From the NCBI GenBank assembly GCA_014284505.1, contig JAAFYY010000001.1:744001-808000 (forward strand): a DNA stretch of 64,000 nt, written 5' to 3'. The position numbers were made by a program, and so were the translations under genes. This document shows, in pieces, positions 1 to 8,932 of the stretch (position 1 is the first letter of the stretch; every line of letters starts with the position of its first letter). The stretch comes from Streptacidiphilus sp. 4-A2. Its GTDB lineage: Bacteria; Actinomycetota; Actinomycetes; Streptomycetales; Streptomycetaceae. The notes under the pieces were generated by a model. The model was not told the origin of the DNA. It worked only from the letters and a program-made list of their open reading frames with translations, and searched no databases.

Positions 1-993
1 ACGGCCGGGGTCGGCCGAAGCCAGGATCCGCTCCAGCAGCAGCTCCCGCCCGGTGAAGTCCGACAGCGCGCCGGGGAGCAGCCGCGGGACCGGGGGCTTG
101 GGCTCCGGCGGCGGAGCGCCGACCAGGACCGGATCGGCCGAGGCCGTGCCGAGCACGGACAGCGGCTCGCCCCTGAGGATCGCCGCGTGCAACTGCCGCA
201 GTTCCGGCCCGGGTTCGATGCCCAGCTCGCTGGTGATCACCGCGCGGGCGGTGCGGTAGGCGTCCAGTGCCTCGGCCCGGCGACCGGAGCGGTACAGCGT
301 GCTGACCAGCAGCGCCTGCAGGTGCTCGCGCAGCGGGTGCCCCTGGGTGAGTCTGACCAGTTCGCCGACCACGTCCCGGCGCGGATCCGACTGGAGTTCG
401 GCCTCCAGATGCTCCTCGGTGGCGGCCAGCCGCATCTCCTCCAGATGGACCACGCCGCTGCGCACCGCCGGGCTGTCGATGCCGGACAGCGCCGGTCCGC
501 GCCACAGAGCCAGGGCCGTGCGGAACTCGGCCGCGGCCGCGGCGTAGTCGCCCGCGTCCAGCAACCGTCGTCCCACGGCCACCCCGACCTCGAAGTCACG
601 CAGGTCCAGCCGGTCGCCGCCGAGCCGCAGCAGGTAGCCGGGACGCCGGGTGGCGATCGGGTCGGGCCCGCCGCCGGCCCTGAGCAGTCGGCGCAGGGTC
701 GAGACACTGATCTGGATCTGGGCCCGGGCGGTGCGCGGCGGCGCCTCGTCCCAGACCGCGTTGATCAGCCGCTCCACCGAGACCACGCTGCCCTCCTCCA
801 GCAGCAGCATGGCCAGCACCGTCAGCTGCCGTGGTCCGCCGACCTCGGTCGCCCGCCCACCGCGCATCACTTCCAGCGGACCGAGCACGCGGAATCCCCC
901 GCACGCAACGGACGGCGGGCCGTCCGGTTGCGGCTCCGGGGATTCCGGATATGTATCACGCCTGTCGAAATCGGCCCCCTGCGGCTTGCCCAC
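1..993 (-). CDS. SARP/AfsR-type transcriptional activator, 3' end outside window
   Basis: N-terminal part of a Streptomyces antibiotic regulatory protein. The protein opens with the winged-helix signature FRVLGPLEV and GGPRQLTVLAMLL (OmpR-type DNA-binding domain), followed by a bacterial transcriptional activation domain (RTARAQIQISVSTLRRLL through RAVITSELGIEPGPELRQLH), then a Pro-rich linker and the start of what looks like an NTPase domain (DFTGRELLLERIL), so this is probably a long AfsR-like member rather than a short SARP. These proteins activate secondary-metabolite genes by binding heptameric direct repeats. The frame is open to the window edge. Start is uncertain: GTG at 993 is preferred, GTG 1026 and ATG 867 are in the same frame. 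No biosynthetic cluster is visible on this side. Confidence 0.85.
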   Translation of the reverse strand, partial: MGKPQGADFDRRDTYPESPEPQPDGPPSVACGGFRVLGPLEVMRGGRATEVGGPRQLTVLAMLLLEEGSVVSVERLINAVWDEAPPRTARAQIQISVSTLRRLLRAGGGPDPIATRRPGYLLRLGGDRLDLRDFEVGVAVGRRLLDAGDYAAAAAEFRTALALWRGPALSGIDSPAVRSGVVHLEEMRLAATEEHLEAELQSDPRRDVVGELVRLTQGHPLREHLQALLVSTLYRSGRRAEALDAYRTARAVITSELGIEPGPELRQLHAAILRGEPLSVLGTASADPVLVGAPPPEPKPPVPRLLPGALSDFTGRELLLERILASADPGR

Positions 994-1327
994 GAACCCG
1001 CCCCCGTCATCGAAGGGAGAAATCACCAAGTGCCACCGCGGCAGATCAGTTGGTCACCGATCGATTGTGCCGTTGAGCGGTCCTATCCAGGAATTGGACA
1101 TCAGGTCAAGGGTTTTTGGAAGACTTCGGCTGAAGCTGCCGCCGGAAACCCACGCAAGCGGGGCCAACCGACGGGCCGTCCATTGATTGTCGGGCCGGTC
1201 CCGACTGGCATAAAAACAATTGACTGATCATCAACTCTGTTCAGAGACAGTCACTTTGGCCCGTTCTGATCGGAAATCAGCTGACCCGCACTGCCATGAC
1301 GACTCAACAGTCGGCATGCACCCGCAC
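994..1327. other. intergenic region upstream of the SARP gene
   Basis: No gene seen. The stretch around 1205-1250 is much more A/T-rich than its surroundings (TAAAAACAATTGACTGATCATCAA on the plus strand is split by a TGATCA palindrome) and is a plausible promoter area for the SARP gene reading leftwards; no specific -35/-10 pair is convincing. Confidence 0.35.
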
Positions 1328-3105
1328 TCAGTCGCCGATCAGCCCGTACTCCCTGAGGAGTTCGCCGATCTCGTTGGTCTCCAGCCGGGCGGCCAGCCGC
1401 TTGCGGAGCGCCTGCGGCAGCCGCAGGTCGACCGCGTCGCCGTCGCGCAGCCGGGTGGTGGCCGCGAGCAGCGACCGCACGTCGTAGGTGGAGCCGAAGA
1501 CCTCGGGGACCCCCCGCTCGATGCCGAGCAGCTGGTAGGCGGCCTCCATGCCGGTGCGCACCGAGTACTCGGTGGTGAAGATGCAGTCTCGGCTGGTCTC
1601 GGCGAACTGGCCGATGAAGGCGAAGTTCACCGCGCCCGGCGGGACCACGTCCGGCCGGTCACCGGCCTTGCGGGGCATGAAGAACGAGGTCACATAGGGC
1701 ATCATCACCGGGACGCACTTGGCCGCGTCGGCGGCGAGCCCCGGGATCTCGGCCTCGGGAACACCCAGGTGGTAGAGCCATTCCTGGACGATCTCGGCGC
1801 CGGTACAGTCCTGCATGGACTTCTTCACATAGTCGCCGGGGACCTCGGTGAACAGCGAGTAGAGCCAGACCACGATCTGGTCCCCGGGCTGCTGCTTGAA
1901 GTGCGGCTGCCGGTTGACCGTCCAGCTCAGCAGCCAGCTCGAGTCCTTGACGGTGACAATGCCCCGGTCACCACGCGTCCGCTGAACGGGGTCACGCTTG
2001 CGATGCGTTGGATGTGGTCCGGGATCCGCCGGTCGAGGGTGGTGACAGTCGCCGACTCCCACTTGGTCTGCGGGATGTGTCCGCCGAAGACGTCGGGGTG
2101 CCCGAAGTCCTGGTGCTTGGCGGCGATCCGCCGCCACAGGTCCCAGGCCGGGGCCGGGCCCTCGTTCAGCCGGGCGGGGGTGTGGTGGTCGCCGTTGTCG
2201 GAGTTCTCGGTCAGCGAGCCGATGGTGGTGAGGAGCAGGTCGTGCTCGGTCAGGTCCACCCCGCCGACTTCGCCGTCGCTGATCCAGTGGACCCGGGTGG
2301 CCTGCTTCCGCTCCTGACCCAACTCGAAGTCCACGTCGGTGACTTCGGTACCGAAGCGGAAGGTGACGCCCTGCTCCAGCAGCCAGCGGTACAGCGGCAG
2401 CACCAGCGACTCGTACTGGTTGTACTTGGTGAACTTCAGTGCCGAGAAGTCGGGCAGTCCGCCGATGTGGTGGATGAAGCGGTGCAGGTACAGCTTCATC
2501 TCCAGCGCGGAGTGCCACTCCTCGAACGCGAACATGGTGCGCCAGTACAGCCAGAAGTTGCTGGCCAGGAAGTCCTCACCGAAGACCTCGTCGATGCGCC
2601 GGCCTTCCATCTCCTCGCGGGTGGCGAGGAAGACCTTGACCAGGTCCCGCTGCGCGTGGTTGCTGAGCGTGAACAGCCCGTCGGTGCGGGCGTCCTGGCC
2701 CTGCTTGTGGGTGGCGCGCTGGAGCGAGTAGTTGGGGTCGTCCTTGTTGAGCCAGTAGAACTCGTCCAGGACGCTCGCGCCCTCGGTCTCGATCGAGGGC
2801 ACCGAGCGGAAAAGATCCCAGAGGCACTCGAAGTGGTTCTCCATCTCGCGTCCGCCGCGGACCACAAAGCCCTTCCTGGGCTCCTTGATCCCGTCCAGCG
2901 CGCCGCCCGGCAGCGCCAGCCGCTCCAGAACGGTGATCCGCTCGCCCGGCAGCCCGCCGTCGCGGATGAGGAAGGCGGCTCCGGCCATCGAGGCGAGCCC
3001 GGCGCCGACGAACCAGGCGGTCTTCCGCTCGACCCCGGCGGGCTTGCGCGGACGGGCGAAGGCCTCGTAGTTGCCACTGCTGTAGTACACGGGCGGCACT
3101 CCCAT
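1328..3105 (-). CDS. ohyA: oleate hydratase (MCRA family), one frameshift
   Basis: FAD-dependent hydratase that adds water to the cis-9 double bond of oleic acid to give 10-hydroxystearate; family formerly called myosin-cross-reactive antigen. The N-terminus reads YYSSGNYEAFARPRKP and then the Rossmann segment FVGAGLASMAGAAFLIRDGG; the family signature MENHFECLWDLF is present, as are the conserved SWTVNRQPHFKQQ and GQFAETSRDCIFTTEYSVR stretches near the C-terminus. Total length about 592 residues, right for the family. The frame breaks once near 1965, between SGRVVTG and GIVTVKDS, where a single missing base in a G-run explains the break. Start chosen at ATG 3105, just before the conserved YYSSGNYEAF; a TTG at 3171 is in frame but has no support. 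Roles known for the family are detoxification of unsaturated fatty acids and membrane-lipid metabolism. Confidence 0.93.
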
Positions 3106-3240
3106 ACGGCGCGGGGCGGGGCCGTTCGACCTGCACGGCAGACTGCCGAGGGGCAGCCACTGCCCACTCAACCCGCCCCGCAGGTCAGCGCCCTGGCGGG
3201 TGCTCCGAACGGGCTAGGACCGCCTGGCGAACGGGGGCGG

Positions 3241-3472
3241 CTACCTGGGTTCGGCCGGCCGGGCCAGCTGCCGCAGCCGCAGCCAGGGATCCTTGCCGCG
3301 GGCCGCCTGACGGCGGTTCCACTCGGCCTGCCTGCGGGCGCGGACCAGCTCGGCGGGTCCACCGAGTGACCGCACCGGGAGCAGCAGTAGCCGCCCTCGG
3401 GACCGTCCTGCACTCGTTCCCCGCAGTTCTCACATGCGGAGATCACCTGTTGGGGCCTGCACCGTCCGACAT
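3241..3472 (-). CDS. small zinc-ribbon protein, two frameshifts
   Basis: Short basic protein of about 76 residues. It has a four-cysteine zinc ribbon, CENCGERVQDGPEGGYCCSRCGHS, followed by a charged helical tail, ELVRARRQAEWNRRQAARGK and LRLRQLARPAEPR, ending at 3241. Head, ribbon and tail lie in three different frames: one base is missing near 3452 (between MSDGAGP and QQVISACENCG) and another near 3362 (between SVDP and AELVRARR). The start ATG at 3472 is chosen because a strong Shine-Dalgarno AGGAGGGGAG lies just upstream. Function unknown; such ribbons bind zinc and often nucleic acid or protein. Confidence 0.6.
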
Positions 3473-3815
3473 CACCACTCCCCTCCTGCCCGCTCAAGGG
3501 TATCCCGGCTGCGGGGGCCCGGGCCGGAGCCGACGGCCCGGCTGTGCCCGGGCGGACCAATTCGGACACACCGCATCCCCCGGCACGTTGCGCCCGACCG
3601 GCATTTTCCGGCGGACCGGCGCCCCGCGGTCCCCTGGATTTGCGATTCTTGATATGTACATGCGAAATAATCGGGCTTCCACCGCGCGCGCCGCGGTGCC
3701 GACGCAGTCAGCATTCCCAGCTATGAGATTCCTATGACATATCCACCACGACGCTTCCCCGGCTGCGCGGCCCGGCGTGCCGTGACATCGGCGCAGGAGT
3801 TTCGTTGATCCCGGC
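3473..3815. other. intergenic region between divergent genes
   Basis: Divergent promoters for the zinc-ribbon gene (left) and the deaminase gene (right) must lie here. An A/T-rich patch at about 3645-3735 (GATATGTACATGCGAAATAA, CCTATGACATATCC) is the likeliest promoter area. No further ORF with coding-like composition is seen. Confidence 0.35.
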
Positions 3816-4307
3816 ATGACCGGTTCCGCCGCTGACATCGCGCATCTGCACACCGCCGTCGCCGCCGCCGCCCGGCGCTCCCGTGAGCGCGGCAACCACC
3901 CCTTCGGGGCGGTACTCGTCGGCCCGGAGGGCTCGGTGCTGCTGGAGGCGGAGAACACCGTCACCACCGAGCGGGACGCCACCGGGCACGCGGAGACCAA
4001 CCTGATCCGGCTGGCGACCCCCCGGTTCGACGGGGAGTACCTCGGCACATGCACCTTCTACACCAGCACCGAGCCGTGCGCGATGTGCGCCGGAGCGATC
4101 TACTGGGCCGCCGTCGGGCGGGTCGTCTTCGCCCTGGGCGAGGAGGAGTTGCTGGCCATGACCGGGGCCGACCCGGCGAACCCGACGCTGGACCTGCCCT
4201 GCCGCACCGTCTTCGCCGCCGGCCGGCGCGAGGTCGCGGTCGTCGGCCCGCTGCCCGCCGACGGCGCCCGGGAGGTACACGCCGGCTTCTGGCACACCCA
4301 GCCGTAG
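3816..4307 (+). CDS. nucleoside deaminase, cytidine/deoxycytidylate deaminase fold
   Basis: Zinc-dependent deaminase of 163 residues acting on a free base or nucleoside (guanine deaminase-like) in the cytosol. The catalytic motifs are intact: GHAETN (His zinc ligand and catalytic Glu, about residue 54) and TEPCAMCAGAIYW (two Cys zinc ligands, about residues 88-91). The NHPFGAVLVGPEG segment is typical of this family. One open frame with no break. tRNA adenosine deaminase TadA is the main alternative, but the long C-terminal part (CRTVFAAGRREVAVVGPL) and ending resemble free-standing nucleoside deaminases. Confidence 0.85.
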   Translation: MTGSAADIAHLHTAVAAAARRSRERGNHPFGAVLVGPEGSVLLEAENTVTTERDATGHAETNLIRLATPRFDGEYLGTCTFYTSTEPCAMCAGAIYWAAVGRVVFALGEEELLAMTGADPANPTLDLPCRTVFAAGRREVAVVGPLPADGAREVHAGFWHTQP

Positions 4308-4395
4308 TTCCAGGGGCCGCGACACCAGGAGCCCGCCGCAGTCAGGCCAAACAAATGCGTGGAACACCGGCCATACGGACGCCTACGGTGCCGCC

Positions 4396-4964
4396 ATGAA
4401 AATCGACTTCCAGCGCTCCCCGGCGGGGACCCCGAGGAGGCGGAGGCGCTGGTCGCCTTCCTCTGCCGCCACGACTGGCCCTTCCACGGAACCGCCCAGG
4501 TCAGCGCCGAGCTGGCACGCCAGTGGCTGTCGGACGGCCTGTTCGAAGGCCCGACGACACAGACGTTCTGGCTGACCGCCGACGGCGAGCGGGTCGGCCT
4601 GATCCGGCTGCTGGACCTGGGCGAGGACGGGGCGCCGCTGTTCGACCTGCGGATCGCCGCACCGCACCGCGGGCGCGGCCTGGGCCGGGCAGCCCTCGAC
4701 CGGCTGACCCGGTACCTGTTCGAGGAGTTCCCGGCGGTGGACCGGATCGAGGGGACCACCCGCCGGGACAACACCGCGATGCGCCGCACCTTCCTGCGCT
4801 GCGGCTATCTCAAGGAGGCCCACTACCGGCAGGCCTGGCCCGCGGCCGACGGCCGGGTCCACGACACCGTGGGCTACGCCGTGCTGCGCCAGGACTGGCG
4901 GGACGGCACCCGCACCCCGCCGGCCTGGGACGACGAATCCGGCCCGGAGTTCGGCGACCGCTGA
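4396..4964 (+). CDS. GNAT-family N-acetyltransferase
   Basis: About 189-residue GNAT protein that transfers acetyl from acetyl-CoA to an unknown amine. The acetyl-CoA site is visible as RIAAPHRGRGLGRAALDRL, followed by VDRIEGTTRRDNTAMRRTFLRCGY, typical of RimJ/RimL-like members acting on proteins or small amines. The body is open from about 4405. ATG 4396 with MKIDFQ is the natural start but sits one base out of frame with PALPGGDPEEAEALVAFL, so one base is probably missing near 4412; an in-frame GTG/ATG alternative exists at 4359. Confidence 0.8.
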
Positions 4965-5139
4965 CCGGCCGGCCGCCAGGGGCCGGGCCGGCCGTGTTCT
5001 CAGGTTGTCGAAAATCTCGTATGAGCCGGCCAACAGGCGCCGCGGCAGCCGCAGTCGTGCACCAGAATGGACCAGGACATGTACGTGAAGTGAACGCGCG
5101 GCTTCCGCCCGGGAACACAGGACCGTAGACGGAGGCGGT

Positions 5140-5870
5140 ATGGCAGGGAACCTCCCGTCCCGGCGGCGCATGCTGCTCGGGATGGCGGCGGCTGTGGCGG
5201 CCGTGCCGGTGGTCAGCGGCTGCTCCGACCACCATCACCACCAGAGCGAGGCGGCCGACAGCGCAACCGGCACCGCACCGGCCACCCCAATGCCGGGCGA
5301 CGGCGCGGGGCCCGGGCCGCGGCTGCTGATGCTGATCCGGCACGCGGAGAAGCCCACCGGCTCGGGAGCGCCCTACGGCGTGACCCCGGACGGCGAGAAG
5401 GATTCCAAGTCGCTTGTCGTCCAGGGCTGGAACCGCGCCGGCGCGCTGGTCGGGCTCTTCGACCGCGCACCGGCAGCGGCGCCCCCGCCCCGGTACGGGC
5501 CGGGCTGTCCCGGCCGACCAGCGTGCACGCGGCCGATCCGAGTGGTGCCAGCAGGCGTCCCTACCAAGACCGTCAGCGCGCTGGCGGCGGCGCTCGCACA
5601 ACTCCGGACACCCGGTTCGCCAAGGGCCAGGAGGCACAGCTGGCGGCGGCGCTGCTCGACGCCTCCGGCGACGTGCTGGTCGCCTGGGAGCACGAAAGCA
5701 TCCCGGCGATCGTCTCCCACCTCGGCCCGGTGACGCCGACGCCGCCCGACAGCTGGCCCGACGCACGGTTCGACATGGTGTGGGTGTTTGCCCGCAACGC
5801 CGGGGGCTGGTCCTTCACCCAGGTCCCGCAGATGCTGCTGGCCGGCGACCTGTCCACCCCGATCGGCTGA
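5140..5870 (+). CDS. histidine phosphatase-like secreted lipoprotein, frameshifted
   Basis: Exported protein with a twin-arginine-like leader (SRRRMLLGMAAAVAAVPVVSGC) and a lipobox VVSGC, then a His/Ala-rich linker. The catalytic RHAEKP motif of the histidine phosphatase (phosphoglycerate mutase-like) superfamily follows at about residue 69, with the usual LVVQGWNRAGALVGLF. The second half (SRPTSVHAADPSG, LDASGDVLVAWEHESIPAIVSHLG with the second catalytic His region, then FDMVWVFARNAGGWSFTQVPQMLL) is in other frames: shifts near 5490, 5565 and 5600. Start ATG 5140 has GGAGG just upstream. Substrate unknown; a phosphatase acting outside the membrane is inferred. Confidence 0.75.
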
Positions 5871-6000
5871 GCCCCCGGTACGGCTGCCGGTACGACTGCC
5901 TGGTGACGGCGCCGGGCACGGGATCGGCAAGGTGTCGAACAGCGGGCCACCGCAGGGTAATCCGCTGGCTCCGGCCCGCCCGGCCCGGCAGACTTGTCCG

Positions 6001-6519
6001 ATGCGTATCCGAATGGCGGGCACCGGGGAACTCCCGCTCCTCCAGGACATCGAGCGGGCCGCCGGCGAGTGCTTCCGCGGCATCGGCATGCCGGAGATCG
6101 CCGACGACGACCCTCCCCGCTCGACGAGCTCGCACCGCTACCGGCGCTCCGGTCTGGCCTGGGTGGCGGTCGACCGGACCGACCGGCCGGTGGCTTATCT
6201 GATCGCGGAACCGGTCGACGGCAACCTTCACGTCGAGCAGGTCTCGGTCCATCCGGACCAGGCGCGCCGCGGCGTGGGCCGGGCCCTGCTGGAGCATGCC
6301 GCGGCCCGCGCGGCAGCCGACGGCAGGCCCGCGCTCACCCTGACCACCTTCGCCGACGTGCCCTGGAACGCCCCTTACTACCGGCGTTGCGGCTTCCAGC
6401 AGCTGGACCCGGGCACGCTCACCCCGGGCCTGCGCGCGATCCGTCGGCTGGAGGCCGCCCACGGCCTCGACCGGTGGCCCCGGGTGTGCCTGCGCCGGCC
6501 CGTGCGACCGGCCCGGTGA
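6001..6519 (+). CDS. GNAT-family N-acetyltransferase
   Basis: 172-residue acetyltransferase in a single clean frame. The acetyl-CoA binding motif is VSVHPDQARRGVGRALLEHAAARA at about residues 80-103, with PALTLTTFADVPWNAPYYRRCGF downstream, the standard GNAT beta5-alpha4 region. MRIRMAGTGELPLLQDIERAAGECFRGIGMP at the N-terminus is common in actinomycete GNATs of unknown substrate. Start ATG 6001 begins the conserved part; the frame is open further upstream but without a good start. Converges on the Gre-factor gene, 11 bases away. Confidence 0.88.
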   Translation: MRIRMAGTGELPLLQDIERAAGECFRGIGMPEIADDDPPRSTSSHRYRRSGLAWVAVDRTDRPVAYLIAEPVDGNLHVEQVSVHPDQARRGVGRALLEHAAARAAADGRPALTLTTFADVPWNAPYYRRCGFQQLDPGTLTPGLRAIRRLEAAHGLDRWPRVCLRRPVRPAR

Positions 6520-6530
6520 CCTGATCTTGT

Positions 6531-7007
6531 TCAGGGCGTGGGGCCTGGGGCGCCGACGGAGACCACACTCGCGCTGGTCCGGCCCCGGGGCGTGGCGTAG
6601 CGGACGGTGTCGCCGGCCCGGTGGCCGAGCAGGGCCAGGCCCAGCGGGCTGTCGTCGGTGACCAGGTCGTGGTCCTGGTCGTCGGCGATACCGCCGATGT
6701 GGACGGTGTCGGTGCTGCCGTCCGCGAAGCGGAGGGTGACCGTGCTGCCGACGCCGATGGCCTCGGTGCTGGGCGGGCCCGCCAGCTGTGCCTGGTTCAG
6801 CCGGAGCGTGATCTCGTCGATCCGCTGGTCCAGCCGTGCGACCTGGTCAGCCCGCTGCAGCTCGTCGGCCTGGTCCGCCCGGTCGCCCTCGGAGTCGGTG
6901 TCCCGCAGGGTCCCCGCGACCGTTCCGCGCTCCGCGCGCAGAGTCTCCAGCTCCTGCTCCAGCGCCTGACGGGCGGCGGCACTGATCGGTTCCGGTTCGA
7001 CGGTCAA
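6531..7007 (-). CDS. GreA/GreB-family elongation factor-like protein
   Basis: 158-residue protein with an N-terminal antiparallel coiled coil (ISAAARQALEQELETLRAERG through LDQRIDEITLRLNQAQL), with an acidic tip DTDSEGDRADQADE, and a C-terminal GreA/B FKBP-like domain (IGVGSTVTLRFADGSTDTVHIGG, DSPLGLALLGHRAGDTVRYATPRG). Gre factors enter the secondary channel of RNA polymerase and stimulate cleavage of backtracked transcripts; the acidic tip is the active part. Actinomycetes carry several GreA-like paralogues besides the housekeeping one, and this short copy is probably one of these. Single clean frame. Confidence 0.85.
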   Translation of the reverse strand: MTVEPEPISAAARQALEQELETLRAERGTVAGTLRDTDSEGDRADQADELQRADQVARLDQRIDEITLRLNQAQLAGPPSTEAIGVGSTVTLRFADGSTDTVHIGGIADDQDHDLVTDDSPLGLALLGHRAGDTVRYATPRGRTSASVVSVGAPGPTP

Positions 7008-7209
7008 CGCTGCTCCAGGGGTCGGCGGGGCGGTCAGGGAAAGGGAATCAGCGGCAACCAGACTGCCCGGGCCGGGCTCCGCAGGGCCCCGCGACGCCGC
7101 CGAAAGCGGTGGAGTTCACTCCCTGGGGCGCAATCGCGGACCGGCTGCGGGGCCATCCGCCCGGACGGCAGGAGTGGCGGGCCGGGCGAGAAGGGCGTGG
7201 GCTGGAGTC

Positions 7210-7374
7210 ATGAGTGACGACGACATCATCTCGGTCTGGACCGGGCGGCTCCTGGCCAAGGCGCCGGGTCTGCCGCCCGACGAAGGCCGCCAGTTCGTTC
7301 ATGACCTTTACTTCGCTGCTCAGCGGGCCCTGGACCAGGAGCAGTCGGAGGCGGACTTCGAGCGCGACGAGTAG
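7210..7374 (+). CDS. small hypothetical acidic protein
   Basis: 54 residues, MSDDDIISVWTGRLLAK at the start and a Gln/Glu/Asp-rich tail (ALDQEQSEADFERDE). ATG 7210 is preceded by TGGAG at a normal distance; composition and third-position G+C look coding. No domain recognised. It lies 50 bases ahead of the oxidoreductase gene on the same strand and could share its transcript. Confidence 0.5.
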   Translation: MSDDDIISVWTGRLLAKAPGLPPDEGRQFVHDLYFAAQRALDQEQSEADFERDE

Positions 7375-7424
7375 CAGCGACGGGTAACAGCCACAAGCAG
7401 CGACAGCGATCAGGAGGTCCGCGC

Positions 7425-8344
7425 ATGCGTGCCGTGACATATGACGCCTACGCCCCCGACAACTCCCGGCTGCGGTTCGGTGAGGTTCCGCAGCCCAAGC
7501 TCGGGCCGGGGCAGGTACTCATTCAGGTGAAGGCGGCGGGGGTGAACCCGGTCGACTGGAAGGTGATGGCGGGCGGGCTCGACGGCATGATGGAGTCGGT
7601 CTTCCCGGTCATCCCGGGCTGGGACGTGGCCGGGGTCGTCACCGGAACCGGTCCGGACACCCCCGAGTTCGCGCTCGGCGACGAGGTGATGTCGTACGCC
7701 CGCAAGGACGTGGTGCAGGCGGGCACCTTCGCCGAGTACGTCACCACGTCCGCCTGGACGGTGGCGCGCAAACCGGCCGGACTGGACTGGGAGCAGGCCG
7801 GAGGCCTCCCGCTGGCCGGGCTGACCGCGCTGCGCAGCCTGGACGCCCTGGCCGTCGGCAAGGGCGATGTGCTCCTGGTGCACGGGGCTGCCGGTGGCGT
7901 GGGGAGTCTGGCGGTGCAGCTCGGCGTCGACCTCGGGCGCGGGTGATCGGTACCGCGTCCGCGCGGAACCATGCGTTCGTGCAGGCCATGGGCGCCGAGC
8001 CGGTGGCGTACGGCGAAGGCCTGGCCGAGCGGGTGCGCGCGCTGGCGCCGGGCGGGGTCTCCGCGGTGGCGGACTTCGTCGGCGGGCAGCTCGAAGCGAC
8101 CCTGGCCGTGCTCGCCCCGGGCGGCCGGAACGTCTCCGTCGCCGACCCCTCGGTGGCGCGGCACGGCGGTCACTGGATCTGGGTACGCCCGGACGGCGCG
8201 AAGCTGGCGGAGCTCGCGGCGGTGGTCGACCGGGGCGCGCTGACCGTCGAGGTCGCCGAGACCTTCCCGCTGGACGCCACGGACCGGGCCTTCACCGCCA
8301 GCCGCACCGGCCATGTCCGCGGCAAGCTGGTGATCGTCCCCTGA
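7425..8344 (+). CDS. NADPH:quinone oxidoreductase-type alcohol dehydrogenase, one frameshift
   Basis: Medium-chain dehydrogenase/reductase of about 306 residues without structural zinc ligands. N-terminal GroES-like domain (MRAVTYDAYAPDNSRLRFGEVPQP, VNPVDWKVMAGG, PGWDVAGVV), then the nucleotide-binding part with VLLVHGAAGGVGSLAVQLG. The frame breaks once near 7940 inside VDLGARVIGTASARNHAF (one base missing); the remainder, to GKLVIVP at 8344, is in the second frame. Likely reduces quinones or enones with NADPH. Start ATG 7425 is preceded by AGGAGG. Confidence 0.88.
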
Positions 8345-8356
8345 CCGCCGGCGCGG

Positions 8357-8805
8357 CTAGGTGAGGTCCTTCCTCATGAACACCCGGCTTGTCCCCGGGG
8401 ATCGCACGGGATCTCGCCGAAGACCTGCCAGCCGTGACGGCGGTAGAAGCCCGGCGCCTGGAAGCTGATGGTGTAGAGCACGGCCGCGCGGCAGCCACGC
8501 CTGCGGCCCTCCTCCTCCGCCTGCCGCAGGATCTCGCTGCCCACCCCCGACCCGCGCAGGGCGGGCGGCAGATGGAACAGGTCCACGAACAGCAGCCCCA
8601 GGGACGTGCGCCCGGTCAGCCCGCCGACCACCCGCCCGGTCTGCGGGTCCCTGACCAGCACGGCCAGCGGACGCCGGTCGTCGATGCCGGTCTCCCGCAC
8701 GTTGAATCCGTCGAGGGCGGCGGATATCAGCGCGACATCCTCCGCCTCGGGGCGGTCGGTGACAAAGACGGACGGCGTGGGGTCGGGTGTCGTCGGATCG
8801 GTCAT
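8357..8805 (-). CDS. GNAT-family N-acetyltransferase
   Basis: About 149 residues. LFHLPPALRGSGVGSEILRQAEEEGRRRGC is the acetyl-CoA binding segment and ISFQAPGFYRRHGWQVFGEIPCDPPG the C-terminal GNAT strand/helix. The last residues (TSRVFMRKDLT) are one frame away from the rest, with a break near 8395 in a run of C/G. Start ATG 8805. Function of the acetylated substrate is unknown. The 3' end faces the oxidoreductase gene 12 bases away. Confidence 0.85.
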
Positions 8806-8875
8806 GGCCCGACCGTAGCAACAGGGTCCGACAATGCCCCCGGGCCTGCGGTTTCCTGCCCGACAGCCCGCTGCC

Positions 8876-8932
8876 ACGGCCCGTCGGCACGGCCCGTCGG
8901 CACGGCCCGCTAGTACGGCCCGCTAGTACGGC
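8876..8932. repeat. short tandem repeats at a gene end
   Basis: A 13-bp unit (CACGGCCCGTCGG) is present about 2.6 times, followed by two copies of CCCGCTAGTACGG. The second pair places two stop-containing CTAGTACGG units at the 3' end of the acetyltransferase gene that ends at 8923. Slippage-type repeat. Confidence 0.7.

Noticed and set aside
187..1227. Long plus-strand frame over the SARP gene
   Set aside because: Antisense shadow of a clear SARP/BTAD protein; Arg/Gln/His-rich composition typical of high-G+C shadows.
2008..3369. 453-codon plus-strand frame over oleate hydratase
   Set aside because: Antisense to conserved oleate hydratase motifs; Val/Gly/Gln-rich, no domain.
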